Positions 1 to 8,454 are shown, counted from the first letter of the stretch. The stretch: DNA of 64,000 bases from Streptomyces chryseus (GCF_014650755.1 NZ_BMVO01000001.1:620001-684000); one strand, 5' to 3'. Numbers and translations: made by a program. The notes: generated by a model not told the origin, from the sequence alone.

Positions 1-1
1 C

Positions 2-211
2 TACCGGCCGCAGACCAACGGCAAGGTCGAACGCCTCAACCGCACCCTGCTCGACGAATGGGCCTACGCCCGCCCCTACCGATCAGAACAAGAACGACGC
101 GACGCCTTCCCACACTGGCTCCACACCTACAATCACCACCGCGGACACACCGCGCTCGCAGGCAAACCACCCGCCAGCCGCGTCCCCAACCTCACAGGGC
201 AATACACCTAG
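2..211 (+). CDS. IS481-type transposase, C-terminal end (cut by window edge)
   Basis: This is the last 69 residues of a DDE transposase of the IS481/IS3 kind. The tail of the integrase core is visible: a YRPQTNGKVERLNRTL block, whose Glu would be the third catalytic residue, followed by an HTYNHHRGHTAL motif typical of these enzymes. The 5' part lies outside the window, so intactness cannot be judged. Its TAG stop overlaps by 4 bases the stop of a small gene on the other strand. No terminal inverted repeat is obvious just downstream, so the element's right end may be eroded or may lie inside the neighbouring gene. Confidence 0.85.
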   Translation, partial: YRPQTNGKVERLNRTLLDEWAYARPYRSEQERRDAFPHWLHTYNHHRGHTALAGKPPASRVPNLTGQYT

Positions 212-369
212 TCGGCGTCCCGCTGCCACGTCTTGACGGTCGTCTTCGGGTTGGACGCGGAGTTCGACGTGTGCGACACCAGGCAGCGGTACTGCTTACC
301 CAGGTGGGCGACCCGGTCGTTCACCGAGTACCGCCGGTTTACTTTCCACTCCGAGAATCCCGCTGCCAT
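208..369 (-). CDS. Small carbohydrate-binding-module-like protein (53 aa)
   Basis: A 53-residue protein starting at ATG, preceded by GAAAGG about 10 nt upstream. The spacing of its aromatic and glycine residues (W8, Y14, NDRV, GKQYRC, HTS, then a late W) matches the small CBM5/12 or chitin-binding type 3 fold found at the ends of chitinases and phage tail proteins. It has no signal peptide and no catalytic domain, so it is either a stand-alone binding module or the remnant of a larger protein cut by the neighbouring transposase. Family assignment is by eye from the aromatic pattern; the exact ligand is unknown. Confidence 0.55.
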   Translation of the reverse strand: MAAGFSEWKVNRRYSVNDRVAHLGKQYRCLVSHTSNSASNPKTTVKTWQRDAD

Positions 370-435
370 GAGTCGACGCCCTTTCACCGGACCGGCCCGA
401 TGCCGGTCCGCCCGTATCCTCCCACGGCCCGCGCG

Positions 436-1629
436 TCACGCCCGCAGCAGCGTCACCACCGCCGCTCCGCCCAGTCCGATGTTGTGCGCCAGCCCCACCC
501 GCGCGCCCTCGACCTGCCGCGCCCCCGCCTCGCCCCGCAGCTGCCAGGTCAGCTCCGCCGCCTGCGCGAGGCCGGTCGCCCCCAGGGGGTGCCCCTTGGA
601 GATCAGACCGCCGGAGGGGTTGACGACCCAGCGGCCCCCGTACGTCGTCGCGCCGCTCTCCACGAGCTTGCCGGACTCGCCCTCACGGCACATGCCCAGC
701 GCCTCGTACGTCAGCAGCTCGTTGACGGAGAAGCAGTCGTGCAGCTCGACCACGTCGACGTCCTCGATACCGAGGCCGGACGCCCGGTACACCTGGAGCG
801 CGGCGGCCCGCGACATCGGCCGGCCGACGACGTCGACGCAGGAACCGGACGCGAAGGACTCCTCGGTGTCGGTCGTCATCGCCTGCGCGACGATCTCGAC
901 GGCCCGGTCGTGCAGACCGTGCCGGACCAGGAAGCGCTCGGACACCACGAGCGCGGCGGCTGCCCCGTCGGAGGTGGGAGAGCACTGGAGCTTGGTGAGC
1001 GGCCGGTGGACGGTCCTGGCGGCGAGGATCTCCTCGACCGTCCACACGTCCCGGAACTGGGCGTTGGGGTTGTCCGCCGAGTGCCGGTGGTTCTTGGCCG
1101 CGACCGCCGCGAGCTGCGCCTCCGTCGTGCCGTACCGCTCCATGTGCTCGCGCGCCGCGTTGCCGAAGATCTGCGCGGTGGGCGGGGTCGCCTCGAAGCC
1201 GTGGGCGGCGGCCATGACGCCGTAGTGACGGGCGACGGGTGACGTGGCGAAGTCGCCGCCGTCCGAACCGCCGCCCAGCGCCCCGCGCTTCATCTTCTCG
1301 AAGCCCAGCGCCAGCACGCAGTCGCTGAGGCCGCCCTCGACGAACTGCCGCGCCGTCATGAGCGCCGTGGAGCCGGTGGCGCAGTTGTTGTTGACGTTGT
1401 AGACCGGGACGCCGGACAGGCCGAGTTCGTACGCCGCCCGCTGACCGGCGGTCGACGCCTGGAAGCAGTATCCGGCGACGACCTGCTGAACCTCGTCGTA
1501 CGTGGTCCCGGCGTCGGCCAGCGAGCGGGCACCGGCCTCCTTCGCCATGTCCCAGTACTGCCAGTCACGGCTCTCGGGCTTCTCGAACTTCGTCATCCCG
1601 ACACCGACGACGTACGCCTTCGCGCTCAC
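436..1629 (-). CDS. SCP-x/Ltp1-type thiolase (lipid-transfer protein)
   Basis: A 397-residue thiolase-superfamily protein close in sequence to mycobacterial Ltp1 (Rv2790c). Visible motifs are the nucleophilic Cys in NNNCATGS (about residue 82), HDCFS (about 298, typical of SCP-x thiolases) and GHPLGATG (about 347). These enzymes cleave or retro-aldolise acyl-CoA side chains of sterols, without the C-terminal sterol-carrier domain here. The GTG start is chosen because GAGGGGAG sits about 8 nt upstream; a longer reading frame runs back into the previous gene. It lies 13 nt after the acyl-CoA dehydrogenase gene and is surely co-transcribed with it from the KstR-type operator at 3814. Substrate is inferred, not shown. 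Confidence 0.85.
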   Translation of the reverse strand: MSAKAYVVGVGMTKFEKPESRDWQYWDMAKEAGARSLADAGTTYDEVQQVVAGYCFQASTAGQRAAYELGLSGVPVYNVNNNCATGSTALMTARQFVEGGLSDCVLALGFEKMKRGALGGGSDGGDFATSPVARHYGVMAAAHGFEATPPTAQIFGNAAREHMERYGTTEAQLAAVAAKNHRHSADNPNAQFRDVWTVEEILAARTVHRPLTKLQCSPTSDGAAAALVVSERFLVRHGLHDRAVEIVAQAMTTDTEESFASGSCVDVVGRPMSRAAALQVYRASGLGIEDVDVVELHDCFSVNELLTYEALGMCREGESGKLVESGATTYGGRWVVNPSGGLISKGHPLGATGLAQAAELTWQLRGEAGARQVEGARVGLAHNIGLGGAAVVTLLRA

Positions 1630-1642
1630 GGCGGAGCTCCCC

Positions 1643-3802
1643 TCAGTCACGCGGCAGGCCGAGCAGGCGCTCGGCCACGACATTGAGCTGGACCTGGGTC
1701 GTGCCGCCCGCGATCGTCAGGCAGCGCGACATCAGGAACCCGTGCACGGCCCGCTCGCCGGCCCCTTCACGCACCGCGCCTTCGGGCCCGAGCAGTTCGA
1801 GGGCCAGTTCCGCGACCTTCTGCTGGTGCGCCGTCTGGACGAGTTTGCGTACGCTCGCTCCCGCGCCCGGATCGAGGCCCGACACCTGCCGCGTCGTCGT
1901 GCGCAGCCCGATGCAGGCCAGGGCGTGCGCCTCGGCGACGAGCGCACCGACGCGCACCCGGTACGCGTCGTCGAGTCCGGCGGACCGTGCGATCAGCGCT
2001 TCGAGACCGGTATCGAAGGCGACCTGGTCGGCCATGTGGACCCGCTCGTTGCCCAGGGTGTTGCGGGCGACCCGCCAGCCGCCGCCGACCTCGCCGACCA
2101 CCGCGTCGTCCGGGAGAGTCACGTCGTCGAAGTAGACCTCGTTGAAGAGCGAGTCGCCGGTGATCTCCTTCAGCGGCCGTACGTCGATGCCCTCGGCCCC
2201 CTTCATGTCGACGAGGAAGTACGTCAGTCCCTCGTGCTTGGGCGCGTCCGGGTCCGTACGGGCCAGCAGGATCCCGTAGTCGGCCCACTGCGCCGCGCTC
2301 GTCCACACCTTCTGGCCGGTGACGCGCCACCCTTCCGCCGTCTTCTCCGCCCGCGTCCTCAGCGACGCCAGATCGGACCCGGCCTCCGGCTCCGAGAACA
2401 ACTGGCACCACAGCACCTCGCCGCGCAGCGTCGGCCCCAGGTGGCGCTCCTGCTGCTCCGGCGTCCCGTACGCGATCAGCGAGGGCACCACCCAGGTCGC
2501 GATCCCCAGCTCGCTCAACCGCACGCCCGCCTCCCGCAGCTCCCGCTGCACGGCGAGCTGACGCACCGGCCCCGCGCCCAGCCCGTACGGCGGCGGCAGG
2601 TGCGGCGCGGCGTAACCCGTCGGCGCGAGGGCGCGGCGGGCGGCGGCCGGGTCGAGGCCCCGCGCGGCCGCGATCGCCTCCCGTGCCCGCTCCCGGTACG
2701 CGTCCGCTTCCGGTGGCAGCTCAAGCCGCAGCTCGCGCCGCGCGCCGGCCGCCGCGAGCCGGGCGGCGCGCTGCCGGTGCGTGTCGCCCGGACCGAGCAG
2801 CTGCCGGGCGGCCAGCGCCCGGCGCAGGTATAGGTGGGCGTCGTGTTCCCAGGTGAACCCGATGCCGCCGAGGATCTGCACGCAGTCCTTGGCGCAGGTG
2901 TACGCGGCGTCGAGCGCGGCCGAGGCGGCGAGCGCGGCGACCAGGTCCCCGGCGCCGGTCCCGGCGGCGCGGGCCGCGTCCCAGGCGAGGGCCCTGGCCT
3001 GTTCGAGCCGCACGAGCATGTCGGCGCACAGGTGCTTGACCGCCTGGAACCGCCCGATGGGCCGCCCGAACTGCACGCGGGTGCGGGCGTGTTCGGTGGC
3101 GGTGTCCAACGCCCACCCCGCGACGCCGCACGCCTCGGCGGCGTACAGCACGGCGGCGAGGCCGGGTACCGGATCGCCGCCGCCCGCGAAGACGAGCAGG
3201 CGGTCGGCGGGCACGGTGACGCCCCGCGCGGTGACCTCGGCCGTGGGCCGGGTCGGGTCGGCGCTCTCGTGGGTACGGACGACCAGTTCCCCGGCGTCCA
3301 CGGCGAACCACGCGTCCCCGGCGGCGAGCACGAGGACGTCTGCCTGCCCGCCGCCGAGGACGGGCGGGGCGGTCCCGTCGAGCCGGTGGCCGCCGTCGAC
3401 GGGGGTGGCGGTGAGCGTGCCCGCGCCGAGCGCGACCGCCCCGATGCGGGCGCCCGACGCGAGTGCGGCGACGAGCGGCTCCTGGCCGCCGCGCCGCAGC
3501 ACCTCGGAGGCGAGCACGCTCGGCAGGTACGGGCCCGGCAGCGCGGCGCGTCCGGCTTCCTCCAGTACGACGGCGAGGTCGAGCAGCGCGCCTCCCCCGC
3601 CCCCGCACTCCTCGGGCAGGTGAAGCCCGAGCAGGCCCTGCTCGGCCGCCGCGTCCCAGTACGCGGGCCGCCGTTCCCCCGCCCCGTCGGTCACCGTCCC
3701 GTCGAGCACCTTCCGCACGGCCTCGGGCGGCACCGCCCGCGCGAGCCAGCGGCGCACGGAGTCCGCCAGGTCGCGATGCTCTTGCGTGATTCCGATACCC
3801 AT
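1643..3802 (-). CDS. Double-domain acyl-CoA dehydrogenase (FadE34/ChsE3-like)
   Basis: This 719-residue protein holds two acyl-CoA dehydrogenase domains in tandem (about residues 1-360 and 370-719). That is roughly twice the usual 380-400 residues and matches the architecture of mycobacterial FadE34 (ChsE3) and FadE6, the former acting on sterol side-chain CoA esters. The second domain keeps the flavin-binding signature around SEPEAGSDLAS and VTGQKVWTS. The start codon follows TAGTCT, a good -10 box, by only 7 nt, so the mRNA is probably leaderless. A perfect KstR-type palindrome at 3814-3827 overlaps that -10 box, predicting repression by KstR. It heads the operon with the Ltp1-like thiolase. 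Confidence 0.88.
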   Translation of the reverse strand: MGIGITQEHRDLADSVRRWLARAVPPEAVRKVLDGTVTDGAGERRPAYWDAAAEQGLLGLHLPEECGGGGGALLDLAVVLEEAGRAALPGPYLPSVLASEVLRRGGQEPLVAALASGARIGAVALGAGTLTATPVDGGHRLDGTAPPVLGGGQADVLVLAAGDAWFAVDAGELVVRTHESADPTRPTAEVTARGVTVPADRLLVFAGGGDPVPGLAAVLYAAEACGVAGWALDTATEHARTRVQFGRPIGRFQAVKHLCADMLVRLEQARALAWDAARAAGTGAGDLVAALAASAALDAAYTCAKDCVQILGGIGFTWEHDAHLYLRRALAARQLLGPGDTHRQRAARLAAAGARRELRLELPPEADAYRERAREAIAAARGLDPAAARRALAPTGYAAPHLPPPYGLGAGPVRQLAVQRELREAGVRLSELGIATWVVPSLIAYGTPEQQERHLGPTLRGEVLWCQLFSEPEAGSDLASLRTRAEKTAEGWRVTGQKVWTSAAQWADYGILLARTDPDAPKHEGLTYFLVDMKGAEGIDVRPLKEITGDSLFNEVYFDDVTLPDDAVVGEVGGGWRVARNTLGNERVHMADQVAFDTGLEALIARSAGLDDAYRVRVGALVAEAHALACIGLRTTTRQVSGLDPGAGASVRKLVQTAHQQKVAELALELLGPEGAVREGAGERAVHGFLMSRCLTIAGGTTQVQLNVVAERLLGLPRD

Positions 3803-3813
3803 GCGCGGCAGAC

Positions 3814-3827
3814 TAGAACACGTTCCA
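3814..3827. promoter_or_regulatory. KstR-type operator upstream of the acyl-CoA dehydrogenase operon
   Basis: TAGAACACGTTCCA matches TNNAACNNGTTNNA, the palindrome known for the mycobacterial sterol repressor KstR, at all eight fixed positions. It overlaps the probable -10 box (reverse strand 3810-3815) of the downstream operon, the expected position for a repressor site. Confidence 0.8.
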
Positions 3828-3973
3828 ATCTGACGGAAGGTCAGAAACAGGCGGAAGAATCGATACGGCTACACCCGTTCGAGTGGCGGGGACATCATGG
3901 GGCATCCACGTGGGCAACGGACAGAAGGCACCAAAACTTCAACATCAACGCCCACGTCTACGGATGGAACTTC

Positions 3974-4303
3974 ATGCGACTCCGCAGCACCCTGGCCGCC
4001 ACGGTCGGCGCCTTCGCCCTCGCACTGACGCTGCCCGCCTCGGCCGGTGCGGCCACGGGGACCTTCACGTACCGGTACGCCGACCAGTCCGGCGTACTGA
4101 CCGACCCGCCGAGCGGCGAGTGCATCACGCTCCCGGAGGTGGCCGACGAGCAGGTCCTGCCGGCCCACACGCCGGCCAACGCCACGGACGCGGTCGCCAC
4201 CGTCTACGCGGGCTCGGAGTGCACGGGCCCGCAGTTCGACCTCCGCGCCCACACCGGCCACGGCTCGGACCGCCTCAAGGTGCGCTCGGTCGTCTTCCAC
4301 TGA
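3974..4303 (+). CDS. Small secreted protein, unknown function
   Basis: A 109-residue protein with a clear Sec signal peptide: MRLRS, a hydrophobic stretch of about 20 residues, then an ASAGAA cleavage region near residue 27. The mature part is about 80 residues with two cysteines (in GECITL and SECTGP) that could form a disulfide, and it ends in RSVVFH. I do not recognise a named family, although short secreted proteins of this layout are common in streptomycetes. GGATGG 5-10 nt upstream may serve as ribosome site. A strong hairpin follows at 4320-4358. Confidence 0.7.
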   Translation: MRLRSTLAATVGAFALALTLPASAGAATGTFTYRYADQSGVLTDPPSGECITLPEVADEQVLPAHTPANATDAVATVYAGSECTGPQFDLRAHTGHGSDRLKVRSVVFH

Positions 4304-4319
4304 GCACGGCGACTTCCGT

Positions 4320-4358
4320 CCCCGGTCCCCGCGTCGTGCGCCTGCGCGGGGACCGGGG
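4320..4358 (+). terminator. Strong hairpin terminator
   Basis: Two perfect 14-base arms (4320-4333 and 4345-4358) separated by an 11-nt loop directly after the small secreted protein gene. There is no U tract, as is usual for streptomycete terminators. It also insulates the VapBC-like pair that follows. Confidence 0.75.
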
Positions 4359-4403
4359 CGGAGCTGGAGCCTCAGCGAAAGTCGGGAGCGAGCCCGACCC
4401 GGT

Positions 4404-4422
4404 GTACTACGCGTACTACACT
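4404..4422 (+). promoter_or_regulatory. Promoter and probable operator of the vapBC-like pair
   Basis: GTACTAC occurs twice, 9 bases apart (4404-4410 and 4413-4419), around a TACGCGTA palindrome. The second copy overlaps TACACT (4417-4422), a good -10 box placed 6 nt before the antitoxin ATG. This layout suggests a leaderless transcript and an autoregulatory site occupied by the antitoxin or toxin-antitoxin complex, as in most type II systems. Confidence 0.55.
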
Positions 4423-4428
4423 GAGACC

Positions 4429-4698
4429 ATGACCCGTTCCGTACCGATAAGAGAGCTCAATCAGGACACGGCCGGCGTGATCGCTCGCGTCGAAGCGGGT
4501 GAGACGATCACAATCACCCGCAATGGGCGGCCCATCGCCACCCTGGCCCCCCAAGGGGCCGAGGCCGACAGTCCGGCCTACCCCTTTCGCACCGACCCCA
4601 TGGGCGAGCTCGACGACCTCCCCGTTTTCCGGGGCCCGGACCTCAGCGATGACGAGATCGAGGACTCTTTGAGGGGCATGGGCGGCAGCGTTGACTGA
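4429..4698 (+). CDS. Phd/YefM-type antitoxin
   Basis: An 89-residue protein with the usual Phd/YefM N-terminal DNA-binding fold: SVPIRELNQDTAGVIARV, then TITRNGRPIATLAP at about residues 27-40. The acidic C-terminal half (DLSDDEIEDSL) is the part that would wrap the toxin. The start is taken at ATG 4429, since the longer frame upstream has no coding character and a -10 box sits 6 nt before this ATG. The PIN-domain toxin follows at once, so the two are translationally coupled. Confidence 0.85.
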   Translation: MTRSVPIRELNQDTAGVIARVEAGETITITRNGRPIATLAPQGAEADSPAYPFRTDPMGELDDLPVFRGPDLSDDEIEDSLRGMGGSVD

Positions 4699-4702
4699 TC
4701 AC

Positions 4703-5149
4703 GTGATCCCCGTGGCCATCGCCGACACCAACGCCCTGTTCCGACTGTTCACCGCGTCCAGCAAACGGCATGAGGAGCACCGCGAGGCGCTCAGCAGGAT
4801 CGGCCACCTCATCGTCTCGCCGATGGTGCTTGCCGAACTCGACTACCTGCTGACTCAGAAGATCAACGCGTCCACGGCTGCGACCGCGCTCGAGTTCATC
4901 GCCAAGCGCGCCGACGCGCAGCGCTTCGAAGTGCCTGCCGTGCAGCCTCACCTGCACACGGCACTCGCGATCATGAACGGGTACCGGGACCTTGACGGCG
5001 GCAGCGGAATCGGACTCGCGGACGCGATGAACGTGGCCCTGGCGGCGCACTACCGGACGGCGGCCCTCTTCACCTCGGACATCCACTTCCGCATCGTGCG
5101 CCCGTTGGACGCGCACGAGTCGTTCCGGCTTCTTCCGGACGATCTCTAG
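4703..5149 (+). CDS. PIN-domain ribonuclease toxin (VapC family)
   Basis: A PIN-domain protein of about 148 residues. The first acidic active-site residue is in AIADTNALF near the N-terminus, a second in MVLAELDYLL (about residue 50), and later acids in SGIGLADAMNVALA and FTSDIHF. VapC toxins cleave tRNA or rRNA and are held inactive by the antitoxin encoded just upstream. The GTG at 4703 gives a start 4 nt after the antitoxin stop; a TTG at 4691 would overlap it and add four residues. The stop overlaps the convergent DUF397 gene by 4 bases. Confidence 0.82.
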   Translation: MIPVAIADTNALFRLFTASSKRHEEHREALSRIGHLIVSPMVLAELDYLLTQKINASTAATALEFIAKRADAQRFEVPAVQPHLHTALAIMNGYRDLDGGSGIGLADAMNVALAAHYRTAALFTSDIHFRIVRPLDAHESFRLLPDDL

Positions 5150-5424
5150 CCGATGTGCCCCTCGGCGGCGGCCGTGACGAATGCCGCGAAGGCGGCGGGA
5201 GCGACGGCGAAGGCGGGGCCTTCGGGGTTCTTGGAGTCGCGGACGGCGACACGGCAGGGCTGAGTGGCTACCTCGACGCAGTCACCGCCGGTGTCACCGC
5301 TGTACGACGACTTGCGCCAGGCGGTGGCGCCGAGGGGGGCGCACTCGATGCACTCGCCACCGGTGCCCCCACTGAAGCTCGACTTACGCCACAACGCGCC
5401 CGTCAGATCCTGGCTGGTCCCCAT
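5146..5424 (-). CDS. DUF397 protein
   Basis: A 92-residue DUF397 protein. It carries two copies of the family's core motif (WRKSSFSGGTGGECIE and WRKSSYSGDTGGDCVEV), followed by VAVRDSKNPEGPAF. Most DUF397 proteins of 60-70 residues have one copy, so this one has an internal duplication at the N-terminus. In streptomycetes such proteins sit beside XRE/DUF5753 regulators of the WhiJ type and are thought to modulate them. Its start lies inside the 3' end of that regulator gene (41-base overlap). Confidence 0.88.
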   Translation of the reverse strand: MGTSQDLTGALWRKSSFSGGTGGECIECAPLGATAWRKSSYSGDTGGDCVEVATQPCRVAVRDSKNPEGPAFAVAPAAFAAFVTAAAEGHIG

Positions 5425-6232
5425 AACGTTCCTCCCGTACGCGGGCGATCAGTGCCGCCGAGTCTTCCACGGAGAGGGCTGCGGCCTGCAAATGATCGTA
5501 TCGGTGCGCACAGTCCCGGGCAGTCTCCGGATTGGCGGTCACGTGAGCCGATCCGTAGCTCTCCGCGTAGACGATATCCGGATCGCCCTCAAACCTGAGG
5601 ACGGTGAACGAGCCGACTGTCGCCGGATGTTGTCCAACACCGAAGGGGAGCACCTGGATGCGGACCTCACGCCGGTCCCGGAAGCTCAACAAGTGGAGCA
5701 GTTGATTTCGCATGGCGTCCCGGCCGCCGAACGGCCTATGCAGAACCGCTTCGTCCAGCACAACCCAGACCAGTGGTGGACGCTGCCGATTCAGAATGCG
5801 TTGTCGCTCAACTCGGGCGGCCACCGCTTCGTCGAGCTTGTCCGCCCACCCGGCTTGCAGCACTGCGCGCGCGTACTCCGGGGTCTGCAACAAGCCGTAG
5901 ACCAACTGGGCCTGAAACGAAGAGATGTACGCCGCCCGCGCCTCCATCTCCGCGTACGCCTGGAACCAGTGCGGCAGCTGGCTCCGCAGTACCAGGCCCA
6001 CCAGCCGCGAGAACGTCCCGCCCGTCCCCAGCGCCGCGTCCATCCGCTCCGAGAAGTCACGGGTCGGCACCTTCCGGGCCGTCTCCACCTGGCCGATGAG
6101 CGAGGCCGTACAGAAGACGATGTCGCCGAGCTGCCCCTGCTTCAGCCCCGCCGCCTCTCGCAAGCGGCGCAGTTCGGAGCCGTAGTAGTCCAGCGGCGAC
6201 GCGCTGGGATCGAGGTCGCGGATGTTGACCAT
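5384..6232 (-). CDS. WhiJ-like XRE regulator with DUF5753 domain
   Basis: A 282-residue regulator. Residues about 15-75 form an XRE helix-turn-helix (LRRLREAAGLKQGQLGD, then CTASLIGQVETARKVP), and the rest is a DUF5753 domain (PPLVWVVLDEAVLHRPFGG; VLPFGVGQHPATVGSF). WhiJ-type proteins in Streptomyces affect the onset of development together with a DUF397 partner and an ATPase-fold protein, and all three genes are here. The ATG at 6232 is chosen over an in-frame start 105 bases earlier because it matches the usual N-terminus of the family. It is divergent from the ATPase gene, with 84 bp between them for shared control. Confidence 0.87.
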   Translation of the reverse strand: MVNIRDLDPSASPLDYYGSELRRLREAAGLKQGQLGDIVFCTASLIGQVETARKVPTRDFSERMDAALGTGGTFSRLVGLVLRSQLPHWFQAYAEMEARAAYISSFQAQLVYGLLQTPEYARAVLQAGWADKLDEAVAARVERQRILNRQRPPLVWVVLDEAVLHRPFGGRDAMRNQLLHLLSFRDRREVRIQVLPFGVGQHPATVGSFTVLRFEGDPDIVYAESYGSAHVTANPETARDCAHRYDHLQAAALSVEDSAALIARVREERYGDQPGSDGRVVA

Positions 6233-6316
6233 GCGGCGGCCACCCCCAAGTTCACGCCGTGCGGCGTTCGTTTCGGTCGGTAGCCGAGCGTAATCGCGCC
6301 ACCGCACTCTGGTGAC

Positions 6317-6757
6317 ATGAATCACGCAACTGACCACTCACCAGCGCACATTGAGCACGGCTACCGCATGGGCTTCACCGTCGGTGAGCATTCGGCGCGG
6401 CACCTGCGGCGCATCGTGCGGACGGTTCTGGCCCGTTGGGACATGTCGGAGCTGACCGACGCGGCCGAGCTGGCCCTCACCGAGCTCGTCGCCAACGTCG
6501 TACGGCACGTACCGGGCCGGCACTGCACGCTGCTCGTCCTGCGCCGGCCGGGCGGACTGCGGGTGGAGGTCGCGGACCGGTGTCCCGACCCGGCCCGCAG
6601 GAGAGGCGGCGAAGGAGGCGAGCTCGCCGAGGGCGGGCGGGGGCTGATGCTGGTGGAGGCCGTGACCGACCGCTGGGGCACGGTGCCGGTGCCGGGCGGC
6701 AAGACGGTCTGGTTCGAGTGCGATGCGAAGCCCTGTTCGGACCCGCCTACGATGTGA
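6317..6757 (+). CDS. HATPase-fold regulatory protein (anti-sigma-factor/AbaA type)
   Basis: A 146-residue protein of the serine-kinase/anti-sigma-factor type HATPase fold. The N box is in ALTELVANVVRHV (about residues 53-65) and the G box region around GGRGLMLVEAVTDRWG (about 105-120). It belongs to the small ATPases found next to WhiJ-like/DUF397 pairs. Whether it binds ATP or a sigma factor is unknown. GGTGA before the ATG is a weak ribosome site; a second ATG at 6368 would also keep the domain whole. Confidence 0.8.
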   Translation: MNHATDHSPAHIEHGYRMGFTVGEHSARHLRRIVRTVLARWDMSELTDAAELALTELVANVVRHVPGRHCTLLVLRRPGGLRVEVADRCPDPARRRGGEGGELAEGGRGLMLVEAVTDRWGTVPVPGGKTVWFECDAKPCSDPPTM

Positions 6758-6794
6758 CCGCCCAGTAGACATGTGCCGTACGACCGGAGGACCC

Positions 6795-7442
6795 ATGGCC
6801 GCCGCCGCGCCCAAGCCCGAGACGCTCGCCGCCTTCGAGGCCGCCAAGGGCTTCATGCCGGTACGCGAGGGGCTCGCCCTGTACGCCGCCGCCGCCGAGG
6901 CCGGGGCGCTCGGGCTGCCGCTGGTGGAGGTCGGCACGTACTGCGGGCGGTCCACGATCCTGCTCGCCGACGCCGCCCGCGAGGCCGGCACGGTCGCCGT
7001 GACCGTCGACCACCACCGGGGCAGCGAGGAGCAGCAGCCGGGCTGGGAGTACCACGACCCGACGGTCGTGGACCCGGAGGTCGGCCTGATGGACACCCTC
7101 CCGACCTTTCGCCGCACGCTGCACAGGGCGGGGCTCGAAGAGCACGTGATCGCGGTCGTCGGGCGGTCGCCGCAGGTCGCGGCCGTGTGGGGCGGCGAGG
7201 TCGGCCTTGTCTTCATCGACGGCGGCCACACCGACGAGCACGCGAGCGGCGACTACGAGGGCTGGGCGCCGCACGTGGCCATCGGCGGGCTGCTCGTGAT
7301 CCACGACGTCTTCCCCGACCCGGCAGACGGCGGCCAGGCCCCGTACCGCGTGCACCAGCGCGCCCTCGCGTCCGGCGCCTTCACCGAGATCTCGGCGACC
7401 GACTCGCTGCGCGTCCTGCGCCGTGTTTCTCCGGGGATCTGA
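6795..7442 (+). CDS. Class I SAM-dependent methyltransferase-fold protein
   Basis: A 215-residue protein with a Rossmann-type fold. The first motif is LVEVGTYCGRSTILLADAA (about residues 37-55), where SAM would bind, and FIDGGHTDEHASGDYEGW (about 145) is the usual acidic loop of the class I methyltransferase_24 group. The substrate is not evident. GGAGG 5 nt before the ATG fixes the start. The cell-wall amidase gene begins 22 nt downstream but seems to have its own promoter. Confidence 0.75.
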   Translation: MAAAAPKPETLAAFEAAKGFMPVREGLALYAAAAEAGALGLPLVEVGTYCGRSTILLADAAREAGTVAVTVDHHRGSEEQQPGWEYHDPTVVDPEVGLMDTLPTFRRTLHRAGLEEHVIAVVGRSPQVAAVWGGEVGLVFIDGGHTDEHASGDYEGWAPHVAIGGLLVIHDVFPDPADGGQAPYRVHQRALASGAFTEISATDSLRVLRRVSPGI

Positions 7443-7464
7443 CCCGCGCGGTTAGCATCGCCGG

Positions 7465-8454
7465 GTGTCGTACGACAGCGAGCCCCCCACCCCCCCGACC
7501 ACTTCCGCGCCCTCCTCCCGCCGCTTCGGCCGGGGGAGCGCCACCGTCGCGGTCGCCGCGCTGGTACCGGCCGCCCTGGCGGGCTGGCTCGTGTGGCAGG
7601 CGACGAGCGGTCCCGGCGACAGCGATCAGCCCGAGGTGGTGCCGGGGCAGAGCCAGAGCCGGTCCGTGGCGCCCCCCGCCGACGCCAAGCCGTCGGCGCC
7701 CACCACGCCGCCCGCCTCCCCCTCCACCGGCGCTCCGTCCCCCTCGGGGACGGACAAGGACGAGAAGCCGAACGCGACCGGGCCCCTCGCGGGCAAGGTC
7801 GTGGTGGTCGACCCCGGTCACAACCCGGGCAATTTCCGCCATACGCGCGAAATCAACAAACTGGTGAATGTCGGCACACACCGCAAGGAGTGCGACACCA
7901 CCGGCACGTCCACGAACGCCGGCTACACCGAGGCGTCGTTCACCCTGGACGTCTCGCGCCGCCTGCGCGCGCTCCTGGAGAAGCAGGGCGCGACGGTCAA
8001 GCTCGTACAGAACGAGGACCGTCCGTACGGGCCGTGCGTGGACGAGCGGGCCCGAATCGGCAACGAGGCGAAGGCCGACGCCGTCGTCTCCGTGCACGCC
8101 GACGGCTCGGCGGTCGGCAACCGCGGGTTCCACGTGATCCTGCCCGCACTGGTGAAGGGCGGCGCGGCGGACACCACGAAGATCGTCGGTCCGTCGCGGG
8201 AGCTGGGGACGCGCATCGCGGGCAAGTTCGTCCAGGCGACCGGCAGCGCGCCCTCCAACTACGTGGGCGACGGCACGGGATTGGACGTGCGCAAAGACCT
8301 CGGCGGGCTCAATCTGTCGACTGTGCCCAAGGTGTTCGTCGAATGCGGCAATATGCGTGACCCGAAGGACGCCGCTCTGCTGACGAACGAGGGCTGGCGC
8401 CAGAAGGCGGCGCAGGGGATCGCCGACGGGATCGGGAGTTACCTGGAAAGGTAG
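7465..8454 (+). CDS. N-acetylmuramoyl-L-alanine amidase (Amidase_3), membrane-anchored
   Basis: A 329-residue zinc amidase that cuts the bond between N-acetylmuramic acid and the stem peptide of peptidoglycan. It has an N-terminal transmembrane segment (about residues 24-44), a Pro/Ser/Thr linker to about 105, then the Amidase_3 catalytic domain. VVDPGHNPGN supplies the first zinc His, YTEASFTLDVS the Glu, SVHADGS the second His, and VFVECGNMRD the catalytic Glu. The GTG start lies 7 nt after TAGCAT, a good -10 box, so the transcript is probably leaderless. Confidence 0.9.
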   Translation: MSYDSEPPTPPTTSAPSSRRFGRGSATVAVAALVPAALAGWLVWQATSGPGDSDQPEVVPGQSQSRSVAPPADAKPSAPTTPPASPSTGAPSPSGTDKDEKPNATGPLAGKVVVVDPGHNPGNFRHTREINKLVNVGTHRKECDTTGTSTNAGYTEASFTLDVSRRLRALLEKQGATVKLVQNEDRPYGPCVDERARIGNEAKADAVVSVHADGSAVGNRGFHVILPALVKGGAADTTKIVGPSRELGTRIAGKFVQATGSAPSNYVGDGTGLDVRKDLGGLNLSTVPKVFVECGNMRDPKDAALLTNEGWRQKAAQGIADGIGSYLER

